A stretch of 64,000 nt of DNA from Melastoma dodecandrum (Eukaryota > Streptophyta > Magnoliopsida > Myrtales > Melastomataceae), in assembly GCA_029817715.1 (NCBI GenBank), contig JARUPY010000602.1, positions 2,187,501 to 2,251,500 on the forward strand, given 5' to 3'. Positions within the stretch are counted from its first letter, which is position 1. Every line of letters begins with the position of its first letter. Of the stretch, positions 45,876-58,800 are shown piece after piece. The translations under genes were made by a program, and so were the position numbers. The notes beneath the pieces were generated by a model, which ran no database searches, was not told the origin of the DNA, and was given only the letters and a program-made list of their open reading frames with translations.

Positions 45876-47396
45876 TCATTGTGATCTCCAGTACTCGGCC
45901 ATTTCGAACCCATTCTTCCCAAAGTTATAGTCCCTTATGGTCTGCTCTATCTGCGCAGACGTGTTCATCACGAATGGGCCGTGCTGCACCACCGGCTCGT
46001 TCAGTGGCTGCCCCGCGACCAGGACGAACCTCAGGGTCTTCGACGATGACTTGTTCCACATGCTGACCCCGTCTCCTTCGCCGAGGACTAGGAGGTTGTG
46101 CGGCTGTACTGTGGACGAGTCCTCCGTCCCGAACACTCCTTCCCCTTCCAGCACGTAAATGAAGGCGTTCCACGATTCGGGAATGCTCTGGTGCATTTCT
46201 GCTCCGGGCTTTAGGGTGAAGTCGAGGTACATGGTCGGCGTCCTCGTGTAGACTGGAGACCTCACTCCCATTGACTCCCCAGCGATCACGCAAACCTCGA
46301 CCCCGTCACTCTCAGCTCTGCCCATCTCTTCACCTAGCAATTCTTGGTACCTCGGTTCGATCCTGCAGTTTTGAGTACATTCATTTCGATACACAGAAGA
46401 GACGAGCGCACAACACCACATCAACTGTCTGGAAACAAGAACTCTGCGGGATTCGGTGCTCACATTTTGTCGTGAGAGGATAAATTGATCCAAAGTTGAA
46501 GACCCTTGTTTACGCCATCAGTGGCCGGCATCTCAGAGTGCACTATGCCTCTACCGGCTGTCATCCACTGCCGCCAAAAGAGAAAACCATAAAACAGGAC
46601 ACCTCATAAAACTTCCTGCAACAGGCGAGCCTATCACCAACGATGAACAGCAGGATTTTTTTACCTGCACATCACCGGTCCTGATCTTCCCTTTGTTTCC
46701 AGCAAAATCTTGATGGACAAAAGCTCCCTGAATCACCACGAAAGAACAACAGGGAGAGCACATTTGAAATTTCACATCCAGCAATTTATTCCGTGGTTCC
46801 TAAACAAACAGTCAAAAACCTGTTTACAGGAATAACAAGCATCGCATGTAACAATACCTGCAACATGTAGGTTACAGTCTCGAATCCTGCAAGAACCAAG
46901 GGAGGGAACACAGGGTAAGAATGAATCCAAGCAGACGATCAAGCGCTGTAGGAATCTGGCGAAAAGATTAGATGGAAGAGGAGGGGGTGTTAAAGAAACC
47001 TCTGTGGGGATGATCAGGGAATCCGGCAGGTGGAGTCACTGCAGACAGGACAGAAAGAAGAAGAAGAAGAAGAAGACCGAAATTCAAAACCAACCACCGA
47101 TCAAGCAAACAGAAACAACATAAGATGACGCCACGGCACCTGTGAATTCATCCAGCATGAGGAACGGGTCCAAATACTTAACATCCATCCTCCTACAAAT
47201 CATAGAAACGCATTCCCACGCTCGTGACATCGCGACCAGCCAAACATATCCAGAAAGGCGAAGAAGAGACAGAAACAAACCCAATGCTCCTCCTGACGAC
47301 GGCTCCGTCCCCCTCGCTCTGCTGCCTGGCCAAGACCTTTTTGACAACCGACCTCGGGCATCCGAACCCATTTCCCTCGCCGGGCCCGCCAGACAT
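45876..47396 (-). CDS. Pirin-like protein
   Basis: Bicupin iron-binding nuclear or cytosolic protein; plant pirins bind G-protein alpha subunits or act as quercetinases. Seven exons give 296 aa, the usual length: 47396-47281, 47192-47140, 47038-47000, 46886-46858, 46727-46665, 46567-46464 and 46362-45876. Motifs in order: [76 protein letters not shown]. Then [56 protein letters not shown] and [16 protein letters not shown]. The metal-binding set His-x-His (HPHR) and His-x4-Glu-like (IVHSE) is present. The start at 47396 is the first ATG in the exon 1 frame. A 5' leader with an intron may extend to about 47570. Confidence 0.93.
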
Positions 47397-49220
47397 GGCT
47401 TACAAACGTTCCTCCTAAACAACAAACAAACAACGCCACCTGGAGCCAGCAGCTCTGGTTCTTGTTTCCCAAGGTTGATCCGCCTCTTGAAATCCTCAAC
47501 AACAGTTGAAGCCTGTCGTATATATATAAATAATAGGCGTAGAGTTGGGGGCCCTCTCCAGGACAACTCCTATATATAGAGATTAGATTATATAGATAGA
47601 TAAACGCGTATGAGAAGAAGACAAGTAGTTCATGATTTTTTTTTTTTTTTTTTTGTGGGAGTTCAAAAAGACAAATTGCCCACAAGGAAGGAAAAGCTCT
47701 AAAACTCTTTGGAATGATGATGACCGCAGGATGGCGTCGGCATGACGCCTGCTTTGTCTTCTTCTTTTCTCCTGGGGCTGGGTTTATATTTCTATTTCAG
47801 GATTCTATTTTTTTTTTTCCTTTTAAACAATTAGCACATGCTTAGTTCCCTCCAACGTAGGGCTAAGAGATTGCATCGTTGTCATCGTCTGACAAGTAGA
47901 GTAAACTAATTACATCGTGTCTCATACACTCGTCCTATGCTAAAATATATAACTTTGGGTGGCGCTAAATTCCCAACTATTTCATTGTCCTTCCTTCTAG
48001 ACAGGGGATGACGACTGCATGACGCCACGGTGACGCCCCTCTTGGGAAAAAAGGCAAATGACCGGTTGAACCAATTCTTTCTTTTTGAAAAAAAAAACAA
48101 AAAAAGTTCAAAATTCGTCGAATTATTAGCGGAATTCGTTTTATAAAAATTAGGTGATTCTAACATCAAATTAAGGGGCATTGACAAATTTTAAAATTAT
48201 TTTCATACTTCGCGAAATATTTTCTCCGCCAATTCTATTTTGTACCAAAACTTTCTATATAATATTGTATTGACTTTCTATAAACAAACCAAAAAGGAGG
48301 ATGAAGCACAACACAAACATCAGGAAGTTCATGGGATGACATCAATAATCACATAAGCAGTGCGTAGGCTGTCTATCTATCTATCCAGAGATTGAGTAGA
48401 ACCCACCTTTTGGGTTCAATGACAATTATGGGAGATTCATTCAAGTAATCAAAACAAAGCAAACAAAACAAAGCAACAGCATCCTTCTCCCGGATCTTCT
48501 ACAAAAAAAAATTTTTAGGTCTTCCTACTAATCTAAACCGACAATCACATCACCACCTCCCACAGCATCTTCATCATCATCATGGTTGGCAATCCATCAC
48601 CTAAGACTAAATAGAAAACCAGACTAATGATTGCCTTTCCAAAACACGGTGTGAAAGAATCGAGCATTAGGTTAGCACTAACCGTTCCAAGTCCATTAAA
48701 AAAGTGAGATGGACAAACCCGGCACACAAAAAAGTCTTCTACATGAACATTGTACAACAGCGCATTGTTCTCATCAACTGAGAAACTTCCCGGAAAGAGG
48801 TTGTAATTTGAAAGCATGTGGATTACGGAATCTGTCTCCAAAGGCACACAGACTACAATAACAGAACGAAACTACCACTACATCTCCACACCAAGAATGG
48901 CAGCAGCCTCCCTCAGGTTTGATTCCATCGGCCCCGAGAAGGAAACAAAGGGGGTTTAGTACACTGTAAAATTATGCTAACCTGGATACCAAAGCAGGCA
49001 GCTGTTGGGCGGATCTGGACAGGGTTGGTTTCCGTACTCTTGTGTGTAGTAGGGGCTAACTATTTCGAAGGTTGGGAACTCAATGACATCATTGTGTGGT
49101 CATTATTCGGCAGCAATCCCAACTATGCAGGTTGACGAAGGTCAATTTTACTGAACTCTGGGAGAACGGGCTGATTATTGATGACTGTGATTTGGGCACA
49201 GCAGAATCACTACTGTTGGA
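47397..49220. other. Pirin promoter and RUG3 3' region
   Basis: The pirin 5' region reaches about 47600, with a T tract at 47638-47654. 48050-48260 is an AT-rich island with the CGCGAAATATTTTC motif (48211-48224). 48300-49220 is probably the RUG3 3' UTR plus spacer; a 100-codon minus frame at 48545-48847 is not recognisable and not called. Confidence 0.4.
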
Positions 49221-51768
49221 TTATATAGCCTCGCCAGTGTTGTCCAGACTGAATGATGACCTTGAAACCAAGCACATTGTGTGAGAAGCGCCGATCTCTG
49301 CGGCTAGCACCTTGTAGGTACCCATTCCATCGTCCTCTTCAAGGAATTTCACTTCTACAGGGGATTCCTGCACCTCGGGCAGCCCGGGAATCCCAAGCTG
49401 TGAGTCTCTAGTATTTCCCCACATGTACAACTTCCCTTCCTCTGTTAAAGGCAGAACAAGAAAATTTAGACATAAAAGCTATGCAACAGATTGATCCAGT
49501 TCACATAATAAATGAGGAAACAATGCATCAGAGACTACACCAAAGGTAAGCATATTTTTCACCAGTTATAGCTGCTGAAGAGGAACCTCCGCAAGCAATA
49601 TAGACAACATGTTCGTTTCTCAAAGCCTCAATTAACAGTGGCACGTTCTGACTCTGGAGAGAAGAGTGGCCCAGTTGACCATGTCCACCGTGACCCCATG
49701 AAAATACCTTCCCATCATCTATGATCATACCCACCATCATCAGTGATCACATCTAGGGAAAATCTCACAACAGAAAGACAAAAGTACTTCTCCACTGAAA
49801 AGATAATCCGGATCCAGTCTTACCACTCAATGCCAGTGAGTGATAACCTCCAGTTGCAATTTGAACGATGTGTAAGCCGTCAAGATTGGGATTGGGCTTC
49901 GGTTCCCACCCACCGATTTTGTTTCCTCTTCCGAGCTCGTAATTTGAGTTAGCTGGTAGCCCATGAAGGGCGACATCAGTCAATAAAAACCACAACTTAT
50001 CACTGTCCAAGCTAATTAATACATGCAAGAAGCAGACACCATGGTTGGCAACAAGAATTTTAAACGCATAAAAATTTGTGAAAGAAAGCGACCATCTGAT
50101 CATTTTTTTATTGTTTTGAATAAATAATAGGCACCTATTGCTACACGCAGCCACAGAACTTCCACAGGAAATTCCCACTACAGAAAAGGAACTTGCCCCC
50201 ATTTCCAGAAAATAAACTTTAAAAACCACCTTAAAATTGAAAAAGCACTAGAATTGTATCCACCAAGGGCTACGCGGCTACGTAGAGTACAATCCAATAA
50301 GAACAACAACAATAACAACTGAAGAAGAACTAGCTGCCGCAATGGCTAAGAGGTCTACTTGCAGCTGGTATGAATTTCATACCTCCCCAGTTCCAAACCT
50401 GTCCATCCTTGGTCAGAGCCACTGTGAAAAAACCACCACAACAAACAGCTGATACGGGAACAGGTAATGCCTTCACTTTGGAGGGAATGCTTAGACCACC
50501 AGCATGGTCTGGCCCTCGACCAGGACCGAGTCCTAGTCTACCTTCTCCTTCTTCCCGACCCCAGGTATATAGCTCACCTTATACCAATATAAAGATATAT
50601 CAGACTAAGGTACCAATGAGCAGTATAATGGAAAGGAAAACCCAAGAATAAAGGCAAAGATACGCAGATCAAAACTCATTTACTGTATTGCACTTCTATG
50701 GTATCGAATTAAGAGTAGACAAAGGAATCATTCCTAGAGTCACTACTGCTCTGTTGTGAGACATGGTTATAAATTGATGGCTACTTTCTGGACTTGCCCC
50801 TAGGGAAGCGGTCTAATTTTAGATTTTGATCTTAACTTTCGGATGAAGCTAGTTCCTTCCACATAACTCTACTGTGGATTCTCCGAGAGACGTCCACCAA
50901 AAAGCAAAGTAAAAAAACAGAATGATCCTCGCTCATGTAACAACACAAAATGCGATGTGCCAGAATTGAACAAAATTCCAAATACCACATTAAGAATTGT
51001 AAAATATAACCAAACGAAGAAAGGCACCTGATTCTGTGATGGCTGCAGTGTGGGTGCCGCTTGTGGCAATGCAGCAGACCTTGCCTGCCCAAGGCCCTTC
51101 GACCAACTTTGGCAACAACTCCCGGTGATACACACCATGCCCGAGCGCTCCAAACCCTCCATAACCCCTGAACTCTTCGCATCAATGAAAACACCACGTG
51201 GAAAATACTACAGTAACTTTCACGGTTCGGATCATCATTACTTGAATAAAATAAAGATGGTATAGAGAACTGAAGCCGCACGCACTCACCAAGTGAACAC
51301 CTGACCATCGGAATCGAGGGCAACAGAGTGCAATCCCCCGAGCGCGACGGACAGAACATTCGCAACATTCTCACTCAAAGTAGGGACGAAAACGGGGTTC
51401 TCATGGCCGAACCCTAGCCTGCCGCCGTCCCCCTTCCCCCAAATCCACATTCTTCCGTCCACGTAAACGGACGAGTGGAAAAGACCACAAGAGATCCCGA
51501 TAGCAGGGCCAGGGAAGTCACCGTGATTTCCTATGGGAAGCTTTCCGGAGGGAAGGGAGATGGAGAAGGACGGAGGGAGGAGGAAGTCAGCGACGGGGGA
51601 AGGGTAGATACGGAGCTCCTCGATGCCGCCGCCCAGCTGGCCGGACGGCCCGCGGCCCCAGGAGTATAGCTGAAGGGGGACGAGGGAGGAGGACGGTTCG
51701 GGGTGGCGGAAGAGGAGGGGGATCTTCGCGGCGGAACCCCGCCGGGAAAGGTTCCTCAAGAGAGACAT
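49221..51768 (-). CDS. RUG3: RCC1-repeat protein RUG3, mitochondrial
   Basis: RCC1/UVR8/GEF-like 3, known in Arabidopsis to support nad2 transcript splicing and complex I biogenesis in mitochondria. Six exons give 439 aa: 51768-51290, 51167-51028, 50577-50383, 49952-49824, 49718-49563 and 49441-49221. The first 30 residues (MSLLRNLSRRGSAAKIPLLF) are basic and Ser/Arg-rich, as in a mitochondrial presequence. RCC1 blades follow, each with a Trp-Gly signature: YSWGRGPSGQLGGGIEEL, WIWGKGDGGRLGFGHE, TWGYGGFGALGHGVYHREL, YTWGREEGEGRLGLGPGRG. Then NWGANSNYELGRGNKIGGW, SWGHGGHGQLGHSSLQ and MWGNTRDSQLGIPGLPEVQ. The GISCGLFHSS and GGYHSLAL-type repeat ends are intact. Close to the family length throughout. 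Long introns lie before exons 3 and 4. Confidence 0.93.
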
Positions 51769-51848
51769 CGGCGGCGGACTGCCCAGCGGTTGGGAAATGG
51801 GGTCGGGGTTTAAGTAGGGGTTTTCGGATTAATTAACGGTAATTAATT

Positions 51849-51935
51849 ACGACATGTTTGGCTGGCGAAATTAAGTCAAACAGAGGGAAAAGCTTTTACT
51901 TATAATCCCTTTCGCTGTAGCCAAACATGTCGTTA
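51849..51935. mobile_element. Tiny MITE-like element, perfect 15-bp inverted ends
   Basis: ACGACATGTTTGGCT (51849-51863) and AGCCAAACATGTCGT (51921-51935) are exact reverse complements and enclose 57 bp. The flanks are TTAATT on the left and TAGAGA on the right, with no clear target duplication. It lies about 80 bp upstream of the RUG3 start codon, in its promoter or 5' UTR. Confidence 0.6.
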
Positions 51936-51993
51936 GAGATTAAACAGAACAAGTGAAGTAAAAGTATCATTTATTCGCATTGTACTGTTTTCA

Positions 51994-52521
51994 TCATAAG
52001 ATGATTCGTCTAGCAGTCGAAACAGAGATGGAGTCCACTAGGTGCGAGATCACCGCGGCCACCCTATTTACCGAAACTCCGGAGGTCGTGCTCGAGAACT
52101 CGAGAGCTGTATCCATGACACGTCCATGTACGTGGAACCTGCATATGCACGTATGGTTACCTCCGCAGTTCAACAGGAACTTGAACCTCACCATGCTCGC
52201 GGCGACCTCACTGGATGACTGAAGGGATGATCCGTCCACGTGAAATGTCTGTCGATATTTCCCCTCGAGTTTGTACGTGAAATTAACCAGGTCGTGCATT
52301 GTGGCGACGTTCCCCGTGTGCCAGGCGGATACCTCGCAGTCTTTTGGTGCGGATAACCTCTCGTAAGCAACCCTACCATCGACGTCTTTTGCTCCAGGGA
52401 TGATCTCTGCCGTCGAGTGGATGCCGATGAATCCGGATTGTCCTTTCAGAGGGAAGCACTGTCCGGGCTCTCCGAAACTCGGTCGAAGCGTCTTGGCAGC
52501 TTCAGCGTGTTCATTTGACAC
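51994..52521 (-). CDS. Unrecognised open frame, 175 codons, no ATG start
   Basis: An uninterrupted, rather GC-rich frame encoding ECFPLKGQ-like and Ser/Val-rich sequence (for example SAPKDCEVSAWHTGNVATMH and NFTYKLEGKYRQTFHVDG). It has no transmembrane segment or motif that I recognise. The frame opens after a TAA with a GTG and has no upstream ATG; the first in-frame ATG is inside, at MHDLVNF. It could be the second exon of an unplaced gene, a gene fragment or chance. It lies between RUG3 and the SPPL pseudogene, oriented like RUG3. I assign no function. Confidence 0.3.
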   Translation of the reverse strand: MSNEHAEAAKTLRPSFGEPGQCFPLKGQSGFIGIHSTAEIIPGAKDVDGRVAYERLSAPKDCEVSAWHTGNVATMHDLVNFTYKLEGKYRQTFHVDGSSLQSSSEVAASMVRFKFLLNCGGNHTCICRFHVHGRVMDTALEFSSTTSGVSVNRVAAVISHLVDSISVSTARRIIL

Positions 52522-52879
52522 AAGACTCGATTTTTATTCTTCCCGTGGATAAAAGAGAACAACCCAACTTGCCGTTGCTATTAATAACAACTGATGATCG
52601 TCATCCAAAATTAATGTTCCAGCCAAAACCAAGAAAAACTTGCGATTGCGGGTGGATTCCTTCCCCTTCTTTCCTTCCTTCATTCCTTCATTCTCCGCCT
52701 GGCCCAGTCCGATTGATTTCCACGCCCCCTTTTCCAAATCTTCCCTCCTTGCGATTTGAAACGAATTGGCGGGAACCCGGCGTCACGGCGTCATTCTGCA
52801 GAGTCGATCGATCTCAGCCTTCTTGTTAAGATATAAAATATTTAAGCTTTTAGGCCAAAACATTAATTTTTTTACGAGC

Positions 52880-55800
52880 CTGCCTCATTGTCGTCCTCGT
52901 TCTAGCAGGCGGGCGGACCTCCCTCGTCTCTGCAGCTGGTGATGGTGCCTCCAGGGACGACACGGACACTCCCAAATCGCCTTCCTGTCACGACGATTTC
53001 CAATTGGTATTGGTTCTGCGTTGAATCACGTCAGGGATTCCGTTTGCATTTGCATTCTCCTTCCATCTGTTGTCATTTGTGTGGAAATGGGGGGAACAGC
53101 TGGTGTGGGTCAATGATTGCGAGGGACAACAAGCATTGCCACTGTGTAAAGAGCAGGATAAGGGAGAATGGGCGTTTGAATGCAAGCGTACACTTGCATA
53201 ACGAAGGGATTATAACTGGAGGAAAATGGTTATTCTGTTTCCAAGAGAATTGAAAAGGAAGAATCGCAATTTTCGATAATCGAATAGACCGTCATGTTTG
53301 CAACTGCTGGCATAGAAAATGTGTGCTGAGACTTTCTTTTTTCATGGGATGGTAATGCTTGGACTAGGTGAGGATTTTTCAGTGCATGTGGCATCTTTTT
53401 AGTTCATTCTATGGGGTTTGGATTATTTTTGTAGGTTACCCTCCTTCTGTTATGGAGGGGATTTAGTAGATAATTTCAGTCTCTTTGGTGATTCCTTGAA
53501 TTGTTTGAGCGGTGAAGCTCTTGGATGTTCTGTTGCAGTTATTGTGATCATTTTTAAGAATAATTCTAACCTGAACAACGGACCAGATACTTTACCACGG
53601 GAGCTTTGGTATACTCCCAAATCCCCTACCAGCCACAACATTGTCTGATTGATAAAGTCCTTCATTTCCTGTTGAATAGCTAAGGTAATTTTTGACAAGG
53701 TCCATTCGTCGTACTTGCTTGAGCGGCAGAGAAAATCTAGAAGCATTGGTTGGGATGATTTGTAGGAATAAATCTCTCCAGAGAGATTATGTATGTTGTG
53801 ACAGAAGCTTGTGTACTTTGATTTGGCTGAAGTTGTATCCACATGAACGTTTTCAGGTAAAAGTTAAAATTTGGGCGAATGGTGAGGAGAAGGAAACCTT
53901 GGGTGGATCGAATGCACGTTTTGGAGCTCTGTTGCCATCTGATCTGGAAGAGGCTGTCCAGTTTCCTTTTGTTCTTACAAATCCAGAAAATTGCTGCTCC
54001 AATATTACCACAAAGGTGAACTTGTTCTGGCGTATCATTGTTGCCTGATTAGATGTTCAACTGAATAAGGAAAGTGGTGGTGATTTTTCTTTTCAATTCT
54101 GGATGTTTTACAGCTTTCTGGATCAATAGCTTTATCTGCTTGCGGTGAATGGGACTTCACAACTAAAGCGGAAACCACAGAGTCAGAGGGTGCTATGGCC
54201 CTTCTAGTGATAAATGATGACGAAGGTGATGTCTAGAAGATTATTTATTTTTCTACCTTAAGTTCTCAAACATGGTTGGGTTTGCCATTTCATGTCTGTA
54301 TTTTTGGGCTTGAAACCTAATTTACCTAATCTGCTTGGTCCCACCACAGATCTATTTGAGATGGTTTGCCCAAAAAATGATTCTTCTCTCAACATATCAA
54401 TTCCTGTTGTCATGGTTTCAAAGTCAGCTGGTAACACTCTCAAATCTGTGCTGCCTGCTGGGCAAGGTGAGTTTTACACATTTTTTGAGGTTAGTAATTT
54501 TCCTGGTAATGATCAGATAATTGTGCTATTCAACCTCGCTGTAAAAAATATGAGAACTCTCCATGAAGTATATCATTTTTCTTTCAAGTCAAGCGTTCTG
54601 CCATTTTAGGGATGTTTTTATTGGTACTCGAAGAATTATGCATTACTTGGGCTTTGTTCGCGATAGCAGAATATGATTGTATATCTACCATGTTCGAGTT
54701 GGTAAAATACTTGAAAGAACAGGAAAATAATACTTGAAAGAACAGGAAAAATTAACTGTTTCCTGCTGTCTTTCAGTTCTAGATGTATCTTTTTTTTCAG
54801 AAACTGGCCAACTCTGGCTTCTTACATGCAGTGGGAGTGTTACTGTATTCTCCAAAACGTCCAGTTGTGGATGGCTCTGTTGTTTTCTTATGGATGATGG
54901 CTTTTGGAACTATTATATGTGCATTACAGCATCTGATCAAAGCGATGAGCGCTACAATGAATTAACACCAAAGGTTTGCTGCTTTTCTGGTGCTGAATTT
55001 GGATTGATATAAGAAGCCCTGGTTTACATTTCCAATGCAAGTCAAGTGGTGGCAACTACAGAGACATGTTGTGTGCTCGAATGACATTGTCCATTCTTAC
55101 CTGAAACTGTTGGTTTCTTTTGTGTGTAAAGATGAAATAGAGTGACCAGCCATGAAAGCCTAGATGTTCGATTTATACGTTTTGTTCCCAAGTATTCTCT
55201 GACATAAGGAGAAACACATTCTAAAGGCATTTATGGAGATTTTAATTTGTAACTGATGGCCAGGCCCTAACAAAAATGAAAAGATAACTGATATTTCCTG
55301 TTGTTGGAGATCCTAGCGTGAAATGTTTTATTTTGAATCTTTTCATCCCTGCCATTATATCCTTTCCGTGTCAATGTAAACAGATGCCATCATCTTTACA
55401 AATAAGGCAATGTATTACTTGTTTGTCTTCGAACATAGTAACTACTGCAGGTATGTACTCTCCCAAGCTGGATAACTTTGATGAGCTCATTGTCTTATCT
55501 TCTTTGTAATTAATTTCACTATCATAGGCAGATCACGTCTTTCTGAATGGTGCCTGGATTGGGGTCTCACGCATTATCTTGCACTGTTATCTTGTCTGCA
55601 ACCTTGATTTCTCAATGTTATATGTCAAAGTAATGCTGAAAGGACTGGCTAAGTTCTACATGGTTTTGATGGATAGGAATCTGCGACCGCTGCACTTGCC
55701 AAGGAGGAAGATGAGAAAGAAATCTTGGACATTAGTGTCAAGGGGGCTGTTGGTTTCATAGTCATGGCGTCAGTATTTCTAGTGCTTCTGTATTTCTTTA

Positions 55801-58800
55801 TGTCATCATGGGTGTTCTGGGTGATTGTTCTCTTCTGTATTGGAGGTGTCGAGGTAATAGTCAATTTCAATTATCTTTGATACATTGTTTAGTTTTATGC
55901 ACCTTTCAGGAAATGCTATAGTGTATATAACATAGCCTGCGTAAAATGCTTGCATTTTAGTGGATTGTTCAATTTGCCCTTTTGGCTCAGATCAGTACCT
56001 GCTTTTGAGATGTGATGTGGAACTTCACATAGCATTTTTCATGTTTTTTAACTCAATTTTGGGTGTATCCTATCATAGCAATCAGATCTTACTGAAACAT
56101 GCATTTTGGGTACCTGGCATAACAGGAAATATGTGGTCATTGACATGTTAAATGCTATGTGTTCTAGGATATCTTATCTGCTATAATTGGGAGTATTCAT
56201 AATAGCCTAGTCGAAGTCATATAAAATTAAGGAGATGGCATCTCCCATTTTTGTTTTTCTTGTGTTTGTATATCTGGGAATGAGGCATATATGAGGATAG
56301 TTCGATGGCATATTTTGTGCTGACAGCTTGTATATACTGCCAGTATTTTATTAACTGTGCTAAATTGGACTTTCTGTCACAGGGAATGCATTCTTGCATC
56401 GTGGTTAATAGGGTTTGTTTTCTAATCTTGGCAAGGTTTATTTTGTAAGAATTCATATTCATTTAATGCAATCTGTTAATGTAGAAATTGCAAAAGCTGC
56501 AGTGAGAAGACAATGCCTTTGCCTCTTATAGGGAAGACTTCGATTGTCCCATTCGTGGTGCTATTGTTTTGTTTGGCTTTTGCCATTTTCTGGGTTATCC
56601 ATCAGAACGCATCATATGCTTGGATTGGTCAAGATATCCTTGTGAGTTGGCACTTTTTTCCATTTGTTCTCATTTTACCTTTGCTATCGTCCTGTTCAGA
56701 TAATTGGACGTTCTATTTTGTTGAGACACAACTAACTTTATGTGTATTTTCCGGCAATCTGAAATTTTGTGTCAAAGGACATTCTTAAATGAAACTTTGT
56801 ATTAAATGAGATCTCACTGATGCGAATGACTATTTTTCTATTGAAGGATAAAACGCTTGCTAGCAGTGTCATCACTTTATCCAGGCTGACATTGCTTCTT
56901 GAAATATTGTCAAACCAAAATTACAAATTGTCGGCCAGATTTTTAAGGAGTGTTTTCCACTAAGGTTTTCTTCCTAAATTAACCAAAAATTAATTTGAGA
57001 TTTGCCTAAAATACTGATTGGACGAATTATCAGTTTTCTTTCCCAGTATTACTGTTTCTAGTTCTGTTGTTGGGTTAATCGTTCTTTAAGCTAATTGGTT
57101 GGAAGATTGATTGATTATTTTATAGTTGGAGAGAAGGAAGTGTGGATTCATCCATCCTTTCTCCAAAGGATGATCAAATTGAAGCGTGCACTGGAAAATA
57201 TTCATTTCAGGGACCCACTTGTATCATACTCAACTACTTACTGCTTTTTTTGCACAGGGAGTCTGCATGATGATCACAGTATTGCAGGTTGCACGGCTTC
57301 CAAATATCATGGTTCGATAACTTCTTACTTACGTGAAGTATTTTTTCCCCTAAAATGGCGTTGATCTGTGTTCTGAATGCTTGTCCTTGATTAGGTAGCA
57401 ACGGTTCTGCTATGCTGTGATTTTCCTTATGACATCTTCTGGGTCTTCTTGTCTCCCCTTTTCTTTAAGGAAAGTGTCATGGTTGCAGTAAGTTCTAGTC
57501 TTTGATGGATCTTCTTCTTTTCAATTTGCAAGTAATTTTCCTAGAGGTTCACACATTACATATCAAATTGTTAAGAGAAATATGGATTTAAATTTAGTGG
57601 CTTTTCAGGTGCAATTTCATCTTCTCCTATATCTGAATTTCAATTGTGTATCCTGTTTACTAGGTTGCTCGTGGAGACAACAGTGGCGGAGTTTCTATTC
57701 CCATGCTCTTGAGAGTTCCACGAACTTTTGACCCATGGGGTGGCTACGATATGATTGGCTTTGGGGACATCCTCTTTCCTGGTCTTCTTGTTTGCTTCTT
57801 TATAGGTATAGTTTCAAACTTAACAGTTTCTGAATTATGTATATCCTTCATTGTTCTAACAAACTTCAACAACTACCTCAAATTCGAAATCATCTTGTTG
57901 CTGAAGAAATGTCATAAAGGAATCATACATTTTAAAGTCTCAGTGAAATTGGGTTCTGCCGCTGATTTTTAGGAGGAAAGATTTTCTAATGAGCAACGCC
58001 ATAATACAAGAGGAAAGGGTCAACTGCAGCTTCTTTATTTCCACATGGTTATTTGAATTCAATACTCATCCTAGTTTTGTTTGATTTTCTATATAAATAA
58101 GCTGCAAGGCCGTGATTCTTCTCTGAGATTGTTCTTGCATGTCGCATACCTTAATTGCATCGGCATTTGCGGCACAATGTGTTAATAATTTTGTATTTCG
58201 GCTTTTAGATTTGACAAAGAGAACAAGAGAACTCGACTTGGAGGCTATTTTCTCTGGGATACCATTGGATATGGATTTGTAACTCTCTCTCTCTCTCTCT
58301 CACAATGCAATATTATCTTCTCTAGTAACTCAGAAATTTAATTGGTTTGGATGTTCTTCAATTGACTGGCTTCTGTGGCCCAATGAATCATTCCTCGTGT
58401 TTTGGATCTGATAGAATCATAGAACTGACTACCTTCTCTCTTACATGCTGTCGGAGTTGCCTGCTCTGAGCTCAATGCCAAACTTTTTTTCCATGTTTTG
58501 ATTTTGGTTTACAATAGGCATTACGATCGATTTCTTACCCAAAATGAGTTAATTTATAGTGCTTCGCTAATCGATAAAGTAACCAGCTTCTGAGCTTCGT
58601 GTGTATAAGTGTTTCCTCCTGTAAACATTCTTATTCTCTTTTGCAGGTCTTTGCCTAACTTATATAGGATTATACGTCATGAATGGACATGGCGAACCCG
58701 CTATCCTCTATTTGGTTCCTTGCACTTTAGGTATCAGTAATTTTCTAATATCCTCATTTATGTTCCCCATTTCCCTTGGTTAAATTTCTGAGTCACGACG

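Noticed and set aside
55676..56436. SPPL exon 6/7 frame break
   Set aside because: Using the donor at about 56436 (GGCAAG/GTTTAT) restores the frame into exon 8, so I do not count this as a lesion.
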